Positions 1 through 8,005 of a stretch of DNA of 64,000 nucleotides are shown in pieces. The position numbers and the translations under genes were made by a program. How positions within the stretch are numbered: the stretch's first letter is position 1; every line of letters starts with the position of its first letter. Origin of the DNA: Brevibacterium oceani (lineage in GTDB: Bacteria; Actinomycetota; Actinomycetes; Actinomycetales; Brevibacteriaceae); NCBI RefSeq assembly GCF_013623835.1, contig NZ_JABKDE010000010.1:1-64000 (forward strand), read 5' to 3'. The notes beneath the pieces are model-generated. The model was not told where the DNA came from. It saw only the letters and a program-made list of their open reading frames with translations, and did not search any database.

Positions 1-52
1 CGATCCGGTATTCCGGGGTGTAAGAGCGACGCTGTCGCTTCTGATCTGACAT
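1..52 (-). CDS. IS3-family transposase OrfA, N-terminal fragment
   Basis: Only the first 17 codons are in the window, starting at an ATG at 52-50 and reading MSDQKRQRRSYTPEYRI. The basic stretch followed by YTPEYR is the typical opening of IS3-family OrfA proteins (HTH_Tnp_1, e.g. K/R-R-x-Y-T-x-E-F/Y-K/R), which bind the IS ends. The gene runs off the left edge. With so few residues the family call rests on this motif and on the IS3-like tip just upstream. Confidence 0.7.
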   Translation of the reverse strand, partial: MSDQKRQRRSYTPEYRI

Positions 53-102
53 ATTGAACATCCTTCCAGCAGGACTGCGAATCCCGCTAACTTGGGTGTC
101 CA
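1..102 (-). mobile_element. End of an IS3-family insertion sequence, cut by the window edge
   Basis: The minus strand carries the start of an IS3-type OrfA, preceded by about 50 bp of untranslated DNA that begins TGGACACCCAAGTTAGC. A TGGACACC-type tip is characteristic of IS3-group terminal repeats. The element therefore probably ends at about 102, and the adjoining DNA at once reads into the aminomethyltransferase-fold gene. The rest of the element and its other terminal repeat lie outside the window, so length and target duplication cannot be checked. Confidence 0.72.
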
Positions 103-153
103 CTATTCGAGGGTAGCCTCACGCGCGGCTACATTCCCCGGGACGAGGGCGGG

Positions 154-1245
154 ATGATGGCCGAGTACCAGTCCCTCGTCAATGACGTCACCCTGTGGAA
201 CGTCGCCGTCGAACGTCAGATCCAGGTCAAAGGCCCCGACGCCGAGGCGTTCGTCAACTTCGTCATCACCCGTGATGCGACGAAGATCCCGGTGATGCGC
301 GCCCGCTACGTCATCCTGTGCAACGAAGCCGGCGGCATCCTCAACGACCCGATTCTGCTGCGAGTGGCGATCGACGAATTCTGGTTCAGCCTCTCCGACA
401 CCGACCTCATGCTCTGGCTGCAGGGCGTCAACGCCGGGCACCGGTTCGATGTCACGATCGGCGAGATCGACGTCGCGCCCGTCCAGGTCCAGGGCCCGAA
501 GTCCGTCGACGTTATCGCCGATCTCGTCGGAGAGGAAGGACGCACGCTGCCGAGCTACGGTCTCATGGAGGCCCAGGTCGGCGGCCATGAGGTCATCATC
601 TCCCAGACCGGGTTCACCGGTGAGAAGGGGTACGAGATCTACCTCAAGGATGCGACGAAGTACGCCGAGGACATGTGGAACGCCGTCCTCGAGGCGGGCG
701 CGCCCTACAATCTCAGGGTCGTCGCTCCCAGCCACCACCGCAGGATCGCCGCGGGCATCCTCTCGTGGGGGCAGGATATGGACTTCGAGACCCTGCCGTT
801 CCAGGTCAACCTGTCCTACCAGGTGCCGAGGAAGAAGGAAGCCGACTACATCGGCAAGGCCAAGCTCGAGGAGGTGCGGGCCCAGATCGAGGCCGGAACG
901 CCGCCGTACCGGACCCAGCTGGTGGGGCTGCTCGTCGGCGGCAAGCCGATCACCGACTATGCCCCGGACTTCTGGCTCGTGTCTGCGACATCCGATGGAG
1001 AGGCCGTCGGCTATGTGACATCACCGTGGTACTCGCCGGAACTCGAGGCGAACATTGCGATGGCCCACGTGCCCGTGGAGTCGACGGCACTGGGCACCGA
1101 ATACTGGGTGCATCTGCCCGAACCGTTCGCGGATACTCCGGGAGTCCCGGTCCGCGCCGAGGTGGTCGAGATGCCGTTCCGCCCGAGCGTCAACCCCAAC
1201 CAGCGTGAGCGGCTGAAGATGAGGGGTCTCGACGCCGCCGTCTGA
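154..1245 (+). CDS. Aminomethyltransferase-fold (GcvT/DmdA/LigM-like) protein, probably 5'-truncated
   Basis: A 363-residue member of the GcvT fold, which binds tetrahydrofolate and moves one-carbon units. It resembles DmdA/LigM-type demethylases more than the true gcvT of this window (34501). Family blocks include ERQIQVKGPDA near the N-terminus, then VQVQGPKS and SQTGFTGEKGYEIYL. Relatives carry about 25-40 more N-terminal residues with a conserved TVYNHM-like segment. Here the frame stays open leftwards only to the IS3 tip at 102, and the recovered residues GYIPRDEGG resemble the end of that missing segment. An ATG at 154 has GAGGGCGGG upstream and could still be used. Substrate unknown; it may be a pseudogene. 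Confidence 0.75.
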   Translation: MMAEYQSLVNDVTLWNVAVERQIQVKGPDAEAFVNFVITRDATKIPVMRARYVILCNEAGGILNDPILLRVAIDEFWFSLSDTDLMLWLQGVNAGHRFDVTIGEIDVAPVQVQGPKSVDVIADLVGEEGRTLPSYGLMEAQVGGHEVIISQTGFTGEKGYEIYLKDATKYAEDMWNAVLEAGAPYNLRVVAPSHHRRIAAGILSWGQDMDFETLPFQVNLSYQVPRKKEADYIGKAKLEEVRAQIEAGTPPYRTQLVGLLVGGKPITDYAPDFWLVSATSDGEAVGYVTSPWYSPELEANIAMAHVPVESTALGTEYWVHLPEPFADTPGVPVRAEVVEMPFRPSVNPNQRERLKMRGLDAAV

Positions 1246-1489
1246 CTCCACGCCGCCGTCTGAGAAGCGTTCTGCCACTCCCAGGACCGGGCGCGGTCGC
1301 CGTTGCGCAACGCCGGCGGCCGCGTTCGTACGTCCTGGCATCCAACACCGTTAGCGGCATCTCCTCCAGATACTCACGCATCCCTCACCTTTCGCGACAC
1401 AACACCCCTTTGCGCCGGTGTGATTTGTGGCAAACGGCGAGGGATGCGCTGCTGCCCCGCCGAGGTGTCGTGAAAGCGTCGTCGACCCT

Positions 1490-2950
1490 TCACTTCCGGC
1501 GCAGCGACTTCACCTTCGCGAGCAGCTCCATCTCCGCGTTCGGGCCGGCCTTGATGCCGGTCGGCAGCCGGAACATGAAGACGATGCCGACGAGCAGCCA
1601 CGCCGCGAAGCCGACCCACGACTGCCAGGCCAGCTGTGCTGAGACCGGGGTGATCGGGACGTAGAGGATGAAGAGGATGAGCGTGAGCACGGATGCGATC
1701 ACTCCGATGACCACGCCGCCTCCGCGCGGGCCGCCGATGCGCAGGGGCCGTTCCATGTTCGGCTCACGTATGCGCAGCACGAGGAATCCGACGCTGACGA
1801 GGAAGTAGGCGATGACGATGGCGGGCGATCCGGCATCGACGATCCAGCCGAGCGCTGCAGTGCCGAGGAATGGGGCGATCGCCGAGAGGGTGCCGATGAA
1901 GATGATCGCGTTCGACGGAGTGCGGTATTTCGGGTGCAGCTTGCCGAACCACTTCGGGATCATGTCGGCAGCGGCCATCGCCCACATCAGGCGGGAGGAT
2001 CCCATGAGGAACGCGTTCCATGAGGTGATGATGCCGGCGAGACCACCGGCGATGACGATCTTGCCCCAGATCGTCGACCCGAACATGACCGACAGGGCGT
2101 CGGCGGTGACGAGGTCGTGGGTGCCCAGCTGATCGGCGGGCATTGCCATCGAGGTGGTGCCGATGATGATGACGTAGAACGCGATGGCCATGATCACGGA
2201 GATGACGACGAGCTTGCCGATCTTCGCGGGCGGAAGTTTGACCTCCTCGGCGGATTGGGGGATGACGTCGAAGCCGACGAAGAGGAACGGCACCACGGCC
2301 ATGACGCCGATGAATCCGGCTCCGCCGCCGGTGAACAGCGGTTCGGTGTTCTCGAAGTCGCCGCCGACGAATCCGCCGGTCAGCAGCATGAGGCCGACGA
2401 TGATGAGGAACCACACGACGAAGGTCTGGACGAGCGAGGCGACCTTGACGCCGCGGATGTTGACCCACGCGATGATGATCGCGGTGATGGTTCCGACCAG
2501 CGCCCAGGTGAGGTAGACGTCGAATCCGGCGACGTTCCACAGCTTGATCTGCTCGAGGTTCGGGAACAGGTAGAGCGCGGTCTTCGGCACCGAGACCGCC
2601 TCGAACATGACGACGCTGATGTAGCCGCCGGTGATCGCCCACGACCCGAACAGAGACACGCGCGGACCCATCGCGCGGATGAGGTAGTTGTGCTCACCGC
2701 CGGCGTGGGGCATGGCCGCCACCATTTCGGAGTACACAGTGCCGACGAAGCACATGATGATGCCGCCGACGACGAAGGCGAGGATCGCACCGAGCGTTCC
2801 GGCCCCGTTGAGCCATTCCCCGGTGAGCACGACCCAGCCGAAGCCGATCATCGCGCCGAAGCCGATGAACAGGGCATCGACCGTGCCGAGCGCGCGGACG
2901 AAGCCGTGGCCGCGGTCGTGAATGACTGTCTGTGCGTCGGGCTGACTCAT
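1490..2950 (-). CDS. APC-superfamily amino-acid permease
   Basis: A 486-residue integral membrane transporter with about 12 hydrophobic segments. The APC signature GAMIGFGW at residues 32-39 breaks the first helix, and an E-E-V-K segment (PQSAEEVKLPP) follows the middle of the protein, as in APC amino-acid/polyamine permeases. An open frame extends upstream, but the ATG at 2950 is preceded by GAGGT at good spacing and starts a normal APC N-terminus, so I chose it. It stands alone on the minus strand, convergent with the gene ending at 1245. Substrate cannot be told from sequence. Confidence 0.88.
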   Translation of the reverse strand: MSQPDAQTVIHDRGHGFVRALGTVDALFIGFGAMIGFGWVVLTGEWLNGAGTLGAILAFVVGGIIMCFVGTVYSEMVAAMPHAGGEHNYLIRAMGPRVSLFGSWAITGGYISVVMFEAVSVPKTALYLFPNLEQIKLWNVAGFDVYLTWALVGTITAIIIAWVNIRGVKVASLVQTFVVWFLIIVGLMLLTGGFVGGDFENTEPLFTGGGAGFIGVMAVVPFLFVGFDVIPQSAEEVKLPPAKIGKLVVISVIMAIAFYVIIIGTTSMAMPADQLGTHDLVTADALSVMFGSTIWGKIVIAGGLAGIITSWNAFLMGSSRLMWAMAAADMIPKWFGKLHPKYRTPSNAIIFIGTLSAIAPFLGTAALGWIVDAGSPAIVIAYFLVSVGFLVLRIREPNMERPLRIGGPRGGGVVIGVIASVLTLILFILYVPITPVSAQLAWQSWVGFAAWLLVGIVFMFRLPTGIKAGPNAEMELLAKVKSLRRK

Positions 2951-3233
2951 GGTTACCTCGTCACTTTGATGTGGGTGGCCGAGGACTCGATCCGCTGCGA
3001 GATCGGGTCGACTCTGGAACTCTGAAAGCAGAGTAACAGCAATCTGAGCGTTATCGGAGCGCTCCGTGGACAACGGAGAGCAGCGTCGCGGTCGACGAGG
3101 TGACCTGAGTGTACGCAGACGACTACAGGACGCCGACTCAATGGTCGACGTCCTCTGCTTGATCTTCACTCGCCGAGGTGGTGCGGCGGTTCGTTTGAGA
3201 CGATGCGCAAGGCTGCCCGGCGGTTCGTTCAGC
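2951..3233. other. Intergenic region upstream of the permease
   Basis: 283 bp between the permease start and the 3' end of the heme monooxygenase. It should contain the permease promoter, but I cannot place one with confidence. It has a small hairpin (CTCTG-AAAG-CAGAG, about 3020-3033) and one copy of the recurrent octamer CGCCGAGG at 3171-3178. No convincing short gene was seen. Confidence 0.5.
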
Positions 3234-3530
3234 TCATTCGTCGAGGTCGACGACCTCGAATTCGAGGAGCTCCGCGGCGCTCGAGAGGGGCTCCTTGCCG
3301 GTGGACTCGTGCGAGGACTTGCGGCCCTGCTTCCAGTTCTCGAAGTCTTCCTTCGTGGCCCACTGGGTGTAGACGAAGTACTTGTCGCCGCCGGCCACGG
3401 GGCGCAGCAGCTGGAAGCCTTCGAAGCCCGGAGCACCGTCGACGGAGTGCTTGCGATCGGCGAAGCGCTTCTCGAGTTCGGCGCGTGCCGGTTCGGGAAC
3501 GGTGAGGGTATTGATGGCGACGACTGACAT
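3234..3530 (-). CDS. MhuD/HmoA-like heme-degrading monooxygenase
   Basis: A 98-residue ABM-fold protein strikingly like the mycobacterial heme degrader MhuD. The residues needed in MhuD appear at matching positions: Asn7, Trp66 and His74 (His75 in MhuD, one residue shift), with EKRFADRKH, PGFEGFQLLRPV and LLEFEVV also shared. MhuD-type enzymes open heme in the cytoplasm and release iron. The ATG at 3530 gives the conserved start MSVVAIN. Iron supply by heme use would fit the iron-box siderophore genes at 6.9-9.3 kb, although this gene has no visible iron box. Ring-opening product chemistry cannot be predicted. Confidence 0.87.
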   Translation of the reverse strand: MSVVAINTLTVPEPARAELEKRFADRKHSVDGAPGFEGFQLLRPVAGGDKYFVYTQWATKEDFENWKQGRKSSHESTGKEPLSSAAELLEFEVVDLDE

Positions 3531-3671
3531 GCGAACTCCTTCTCATCAGAGGCGTTGGTTGTCGGTGAGCGGCTGGCTCACCTCGACCCTACGACTCGGA
3601 GCCGAGTGCTGTCTGAAGAGTCCGACTGTTCGCCTCCGGTGTCTCAGAATCAGCCTTCTGGGAGGTGAGTG

Positions 3672-3725
3672 TTTGGTCGATCCGCCGTGTTCACGAGCTT
3701 CAGAACGCCGCGGATCGACCAAAGA
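3672..3725. repeat. Palindromic intergenic repeat, family B, copy 1
   Basis: Inverted repeat with arms TTTGGTCGATCCGCCG and GCGGATCGACCAAAG around a loop of about 22 bp. A second copy with nearly the same arms but a different loop lies at 38065-38125. It sits between the heme monooxygenase and the methyltransferase, so it could act as a terminator for the methyltransferase or be a REP-type repeat. Confidence 0.75.
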
Positions 3726-3754
3726 TCTCAGCGGCGGATGGAGGCGGCGAGGCA

Positions 3755-5134
3755 CTATGGGCCGTCGACCACGCTGACCACGTCGAGCTGCGTGAACTGC
3801 AGTCCCGGTGCATGGACTTCGGCGGCGCGGCGGATGCGTTCGGCGGTGAGCTCGCTGATCGTCGGGAACGCGGCCTCGGTCCCGTCACCCGTGACGCCCG
3901 TGACCTCGCCCCCTGCGGTGGCGTCATCGCGCCCGCCACCCGCGGCACCCACGCCCATCACGGCCTGCGCGTTCTTCGAACGCAGCGGCTCCGGGGTCTG
4001 GACGAGCACGAACGACCGCGAACCCTCGTCGCGCCGGTTCGCCTCCATCACCGCCTGCGCAGTGGTCCCGGAACCGGCGAAGAAGTCGAGCACGATCGCC
4101 TCGGGGTCGAAGAACGTCTGCGAGTCCACGAGAGCCTTGACCAGCTCCACCGGCTTCGGATAGCTGAACACCCCGCCGAGTCCCAAGGGGTCCAGATCGT
4201 TCTGCCCGCCGAGCGCCTTGATGATCGAGTACATCTTCGAACTCGCCTTCTCCGCCGGGGTCACCCGCACCACCGCATGCTTGCCCGCATCATCCCAGGG
4301 CCGCAGGATGTACTCACCCGTCGCCAGCTTCGCGTCCACCTCGGCGAGTTTCTTCGCCCCTTTCACCGACAGGATGTCCTCGTACATCAGCCGCCGCTCG
4401 GACCCGCGGGCGTACCGACCGAACCCGGCACGCAGCACATCGGTCTCCACGAGCATCCGACGCCCGTCAATGACCTCGAGCTTCGCCGGCGACTTCTTCT
4501 CCGTGAGGAACGGCCCGACCAGACTCGCGTTCCGCCCCCACACGTGGATGTAATCGTGCCCGCGGACGAACGAACGAGCGTTGCCTCCGCCCTTCGCTCG
4601 CTGGTGAATGAGCGTGCCCAGCGAATTGTCCTCGCCGAAGATCTCGTGCCCGAGCAGCTGCGCCCACGCGCTCTCCCGGTCATCGAGATGGAGGAAGAGG
4701 ACCCCGTCCTCGCGCATGAGCTCGCAAGCCAGCAGCAGCCTCGGCGCCATGAAGGACAGCCAACTGTCGTGATCATGCCCGTGATCCTTGTATGTGTGCG
4801 CATTGCCCGTGTTGTACGGCGGATCGATGTAGACGACCTTGACGCTGCCGCGATGCGTGGCCAGCAGCGCCGTGAGCGCGGGCAGATTATCCCCGACGAC
4901 GAGCAGATTGTCGCGCGGATCGGGAACCGCGATCGATCCGTCGTCGCTGCGCAGGTGCGGACCGTGGTCACCTTCGCCGAGGTGGGGGCCGGGCTTCGCA
5001 TCGCCACCGCCGAGGTGGGGGCCGGGCTTCCCGTCGGACTCGCCGAGGTGGGACCCGGGAATCGCTGAGTCGATGAGGCGACGGCCGAGAGCGAAGGCGG
5101 CGGCCTTGCCCGGCCATTCCAAGACGGTCGTCAT
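3755..5134 (-). CDS. Orphan DNA adenine-specific methyltransferase (beta class, type III Mod-like)
   Basis: A 459-residue N6-adenine DNA methyltransferase. The catalytic motif DPPYNTG (104-110) comes before the S-adenosylmethionine motif FAGSGTT (near residue 350), the beta-class order typical of Mod subunits and solitary methylases. Residues 28-61 are a degenerate tandem repeat (units like GPHLGEGD) encoded by DNA containing three copies of the octamer CGCCGAGG. The C-terminal part has a Gly/Ala/Thr-rich stretch. The ATG at 5134 follows GGAGAAGG. No restriction endonuclease gene is adjacent: the neighbours are a heme enzyme and a divergent FAD oxidase. It is therefore probably an orphan methylase; target sequence unknown. 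Confidence 0.87.
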   Translation of the reverse strand: MTTVLEWPGKAAAFALGRRLIDSAIPGSHLGESDGKPGPHLGGGDAKPGPHLGEGDHGPHLRSDDGSIAVPDPRDNLLVVGDNLPALTALLATHRGSVKVVYIDPPYNTGNAHTYKDHGHDHDSWLSFMAPRLLLACELMREDGVLFLHLDDRESAWAQLLGHEIFGEDNSLGTLIHQRAKGGGNARSFVRGHDYIHVWGRNASLVGPFLTEKKSPAKLEVIDGRRMLVETDVLRAGFGRYARGSERRLMYEDILSVKGAKKLAEVDAKLATGEYILRPWDDAGKHAVVRVTPAEKASSKMYSIIKALGGQNDLDPLGLGGVFSYPKPVELVKALVDSQTFFDPEAIVLDFFAGSGTTAQAVMEANRRDEGSRSFVLVQTPEPLRSKNAQAVMGVGAAGGGRDDATAGGEVTGVTGDGTEAAFPTISELTAERIRRAAEVHAPGLQFTQLDVVSVVDGP

Positions 5135-5171
5135 CCTTCTCCTTCATCCCGAACGGTGCCAAGATTGCTGT

Positions 5172-6857
5172 ATGAGTATTTCACGAGTGGCCGTCGTCGG
5201 TGCCGGACTCCTCGGTCTCGCCGCCGCCCGCGAGATCACCCAGCGACTTCCCGATGCCGAGGTCACCGTCTTCGACAAGGCCGATGCCGTCGCCGCGCAT
5301 CAGAGCGGTCACACCTCGGGCATCGTCGACTCCGGGCTCGAACAGATCCCCGGCTCCGAGGCGGCGAAGCTCGCCCGCCGAGGCGTGCAGAAGCTGGTGC
5401 CCTATATGGCCGAGAACGGAGTGCCCTACCGCGAATGCGGACAGCTGCTCATCGCTCAGAACACCGATGAGGCCGAGCGGCTGGAAGAGCTCTTCACCCG
5501 AGCCAAGGACAATGGAGTCCCCGGCGCCCGGCTGCTCGAACGCCACGAGATCGCGGCAGTCGAACCCGCGGCCCGGGGCGTGCTCGGGCTGTTCGCACCC
5601 CATGCCGCGGTCGCCGATTTCGCCGCACTCACCGAGGCGCTCGCCGTCGACGTGCGCGCTGCCGGCGGCACGATCCGACTGAGCACCGAGGTGACCGACT
5701 TCGATGTCATGAGCAACGAGGTCCGCCTGCGCGGACGGACAATTGCGCCAGGGGCGCGGAGTGAGCGCAATGCCGCGGATGATGCCGGCGGTGAGGGCGA
5801 CTCGGACGCGGGAAACACCGGAGACGCCGATCGCGGTGGTCGTGCTGGTGGCTCGAACGATTCGGACAGCTCAAGTGATGCCGACATCGACGAGCAGGTC
5901 TATGACCGTCCCCGGACCTACCGCGGCAGCGAGGGCCGGGAACCGGTCATCGGCATCGGCGATGAGCTGCGCAACCGCTTCGGCGAACAGGAGTGGTTCA
6001 AACAGGCCGAATCGACGATCGGCGACTGGGCGGACAGGCTCTCGAGCTCATGGTCGCGCGGTTCGAGCACCACAGGTACGGGCACACACGGTTCGGATGC
6101 GCGTGGTTCGGGCGCGCGCGGCTCGGGTCGCGATTCCGACCGCGCCTCGGGGAACGAGCGTGGCGCGGGTTCAAGCGCCGAGGAGGTGCTGGGCACCTTC
6201 GACATCGTCATCGTCTGCGCGGGGCTGCAGGCCGATCGCCTCGCAGTCGCCGCCGGATTCGACGAGCAGCCTCGCATCGTTCCCTTCACCTGCGACTACT
6301 ACACCGCGCAGGCATCGGGAACCGGACGGCCCTCCGGCCCCGAGTCGACATCTGGCACCGCAGAGGTTCGCGGCATCATCGGCACCGTCCCCGACCCGAA
6401 TGCGCCCTTCGCCGAGACCTCGATCATCCGCGGACTCGGACACTCGCTCACCATCGGACCGAACACCTTCGTCGCCCTCGGTCGAGAGTCCTACGCCCGG
6501 CGCGGATTCGACCTCGGCGACATCGGCTCGACCGCGCGATTCAAGGGATTTTGGAAGTTCGCCGCCCAGACCGCGAAGTCCGCGGCCAAGGGGGTGAAGA
6601 CCGTGGTGAGCAAGTCCGCATTCGTCGACGAGGTGCGCAGAATCGTCCCCGAACTCGACGCCGATGCCGTCAGCACAGGCACGCGCGGAGTCCGGGCGCA
6701 GGCGATGAACGACGATGGTGAGCTCGTCGACGGTCTCACCGTGACCCGGCGCGGAAGACTGACCGTCGTCAGGGCCGTGCCGAAGTGGGGAGCCACCTCG
6801 GCGCTGGCCATCGCTGAACGGATCGCCGACACGGCATTGGACGCTCACGGCCGCTGA
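5172..6857 (+). CDS. lhgO: FAD-dependent oxidase, LhgO-like (L-2-hydroxyglutarate oxidase family)
   Basis: A 561-residue DAO-family flavoenzyme with an N-terminal Rossmann motif VGAGLLGLAAA (residues 9-19), the HQSGHTSG block and LhgO-like downstream blocks (FDIVIVCAG, FVALGRES, GVRAQAM). LhgO oxidises L-2-hydroxyglutarate to 2-oxoglutarate at the membrane. Usual length is about 400 residues; the excess is one insertion at about 190-336, rich in Gly, Ser, Asp and Arg, low in complexity and partly repetitive (GSDARGSGARGSGRDSD), inside the FAD/substrate domain. The frame is open upstream, but the ATG at 5172 begins the Rossmann strand correctly. It diverges from the methyltransferase 37 bp away. 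Substrate assigned by family only. Confidence 0.78.
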   Translation: MSISRVAVVGAGLLGLAAAREITQRLPDAEVTVFDKADAVAAHQSGHTSGIVDSGLEQIPGSEAAKLARRGVQKLVPYMAENGVPYRECGQLLIAQNTDEAERLEELFTRAKDNGVPGARLLERHEIAAVEPAARGVLGLFAPHAAVADFAALTEALAVDVRAAGGTIRLSTEVTDFDVMSNEVRLRGRTIAPGARSERNAADDAGGEGDSDAGNTGDADRGGRAGGSNDSDSSSDADIDEQVYDRPRTYRGSEGREPVIGIGDELRNRFGEQEWFKQAESTIGDWADRLSSSWSRGSSTTGTGTHGSDARGSGARGSGRDSDRASGNERGAGSSAEEVLGTFDIVIVCAGLQADRLAVAAGFDEQPRIVPFTCDYYTAQASGTGRPSGPESTSGTAEVRGIIGTVPDPNAPFAETSIIRGLGHSLTIGPNTFVALGRESYARRGFDLGDIGSTARFKGFWKFAAQTAKSAAKGVKTVVSKSAFVDEVRRIVPELDADAVSTGTRGVRAQAMNDDGELVDGLTVTRRGRLTVVRAVPKWGATSALAIAERIADTALDAHGR

Positions 6858-6933
6858 GCTCACTTCGACGGGCGGACGTCGCTGTGTACGGATCGTACGG
6901 CCGCCCTGGGCCGCCGACTGCTCCTGTGGTAAC

Positions 6934-6952
6934 TTAACTGAGGCTAACCAAA
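6934..6952 (+). promoter_or_regulatory. DtxR/IdeR-type iron box
   Basis: TTAACTGAGGCTAACCAAA matches the DtxR/IdeR consensus TTAGGTTAGGCTAACCTAA at most positions, including the central AGGCTAACC half. It lies directly upstream of a siderophore-binding lipoprotein, exactly where an iron-dependent repressor should act. Confidence 0.75.
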
Positions 6953-6958
6953 CCTCCT

Positions 6959-8005
6959 GTGAAAGTGACACTGCCCTTGAGCGCATCCCGACACATCCCC
7001 GCTTCGACATTCTCGACCCGCCCGGGACGTCGCCGCCGATATGCGGCCGTGTCCCTCGCACTCGCCCTTGCTCTCACCGGATGCGGAGGAGGATCCGCCG
7101 AGGATGAGGGTGAGGGGCAGGCGAGTGCCGGCAGCGTCGAAGACGCCTACGGCTCTGTCGACATCGCGAAGGCCGAGCGTGTGGTAGCGCTGTCGGTCTC
7201 CGACGCGGACGCGGCACTGGCCGCCGGCGTCGTTCCTGTGGCGATGACCGAAGCCCCTGTCGAGCCCGTGATGCCGTGGGCGAAGGACACGATCGACGAA
7301 CTCGGCGGAGACGACCCGGAACTCTTCCAATGGTCGACCGAGGACACGATCCCGTACGAGGACATCGCGGCGTGGGAGCCTGACCTCATCCTCGCCACCG
7401 GCAACATCATCGGTGAGGACACCTACGACCAGCTCGGCGAGATCGCCCCGACTCTCACCACCGCCGAGGAGGGCACAGCCGACAGCTGGCAGTCCCAGAC
7501 AGAGCGGATTTCGACTGCGCTCAACAGGAAATCCGAGGGTGAGAAGGCCGTCAAGACCGCACAGTCGGCGCTCGACGATGCGGCGAAGGCTCATCCTGAC
7601 CTCGCCGGTGAGTCCTTCCTCGTCGCGCTCTTCCACAGCCCGGACGAGGCCGGTGTCCTCTATGACAAGGACGCGGCGACCGTGCAGTTCTTCAGCGAGC
7701 TCGGTCTCACTCTGGATCCGGTGGCCGAGAAGATGGCAGCGGGCGACGTTCCCGACAGTCTGTCGCTGGAGAAGCTCGACGTCCTCCAATCCGATGTCCT
7801 CGTCGGTTACTTCCCCGAGGCTCAGCTGCAGAAGAAATATGAGAACGTCCCCACATTCACGAGCCTGCCGGCGGTCGAAGGCGGGCACTTCTACCAGCCC
7901 ACCGATGAGGAATGGCGCGGGCTGCGCTCGGTCTCCGCACTCGCGCTGCCCGAGATCGTCGACCCGATTGCTGAGAAGCTCGACAAGGCCGTGGCCGGAT
8001 TATGA
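6959..8005 (+). CDS. Iron-siderophore ABC transporter substrate-binding lipoprotein
   Basis: A 348-residue secreted lipoprotein with a long basic N-region (PGRRRR), a hydrophobic segment and a lipobox ALTGC with Cys42, followed by an acidic linker and a FecB/FepB-type periplasmic-binding fold (ERVVALSVSDADAALAAGV; EPDLILATG). It should capture ferric siderophore outside the cell for an ABC importer whose permease and ATPase genes are not in this window. The first in-frame start is a GTG at 6959 with no clear ribosome binding site. An iron box ends 6 bp upstream. Its stop overlaps the next start (ATGA), so it is cotranscribed with the Fes-like esterase. Confidence 0.88.
   Translation: MKVTLPLSASRHIPASTFSTRPGRRRRYAAVSLALALALTGCGGGSAEDEGEGQASAGSVEDAYGSVDIAKAERVVALSVSDADAALAAGVVPVAMTEAPVEPVMPWAKDTIDELGGDDPELFQWSTEDTIPYEDIAAWEPDLILATGNIIGEDTYDQLGEIAPTLTTAEEGTADSWQSQTERISTALNRKSEGEKAVKTAQSALDDAAKAHPDLAGESFLVALFHSPDEAGVLYDKDAATVQFFSELGLTLDPVAEKMAAGDVPDSLSLEKLDVLQSDVLVGYFPEAQLQKKYENVPTFTSLPAVEGGHFYQPTDEEWRGLRSVSALALPEIVDPIAEKLDKAVAGL

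Noticed and set aside
1378-1475. Inverted repeat GCATCCCTC/GAGGGATGC with nearby TTTCGCGACAC/GTGTCGTGAAA
   Set aside because: Arms are far apart and imperfect; it may end convergent transcripts, but I could not support a specific terminator.
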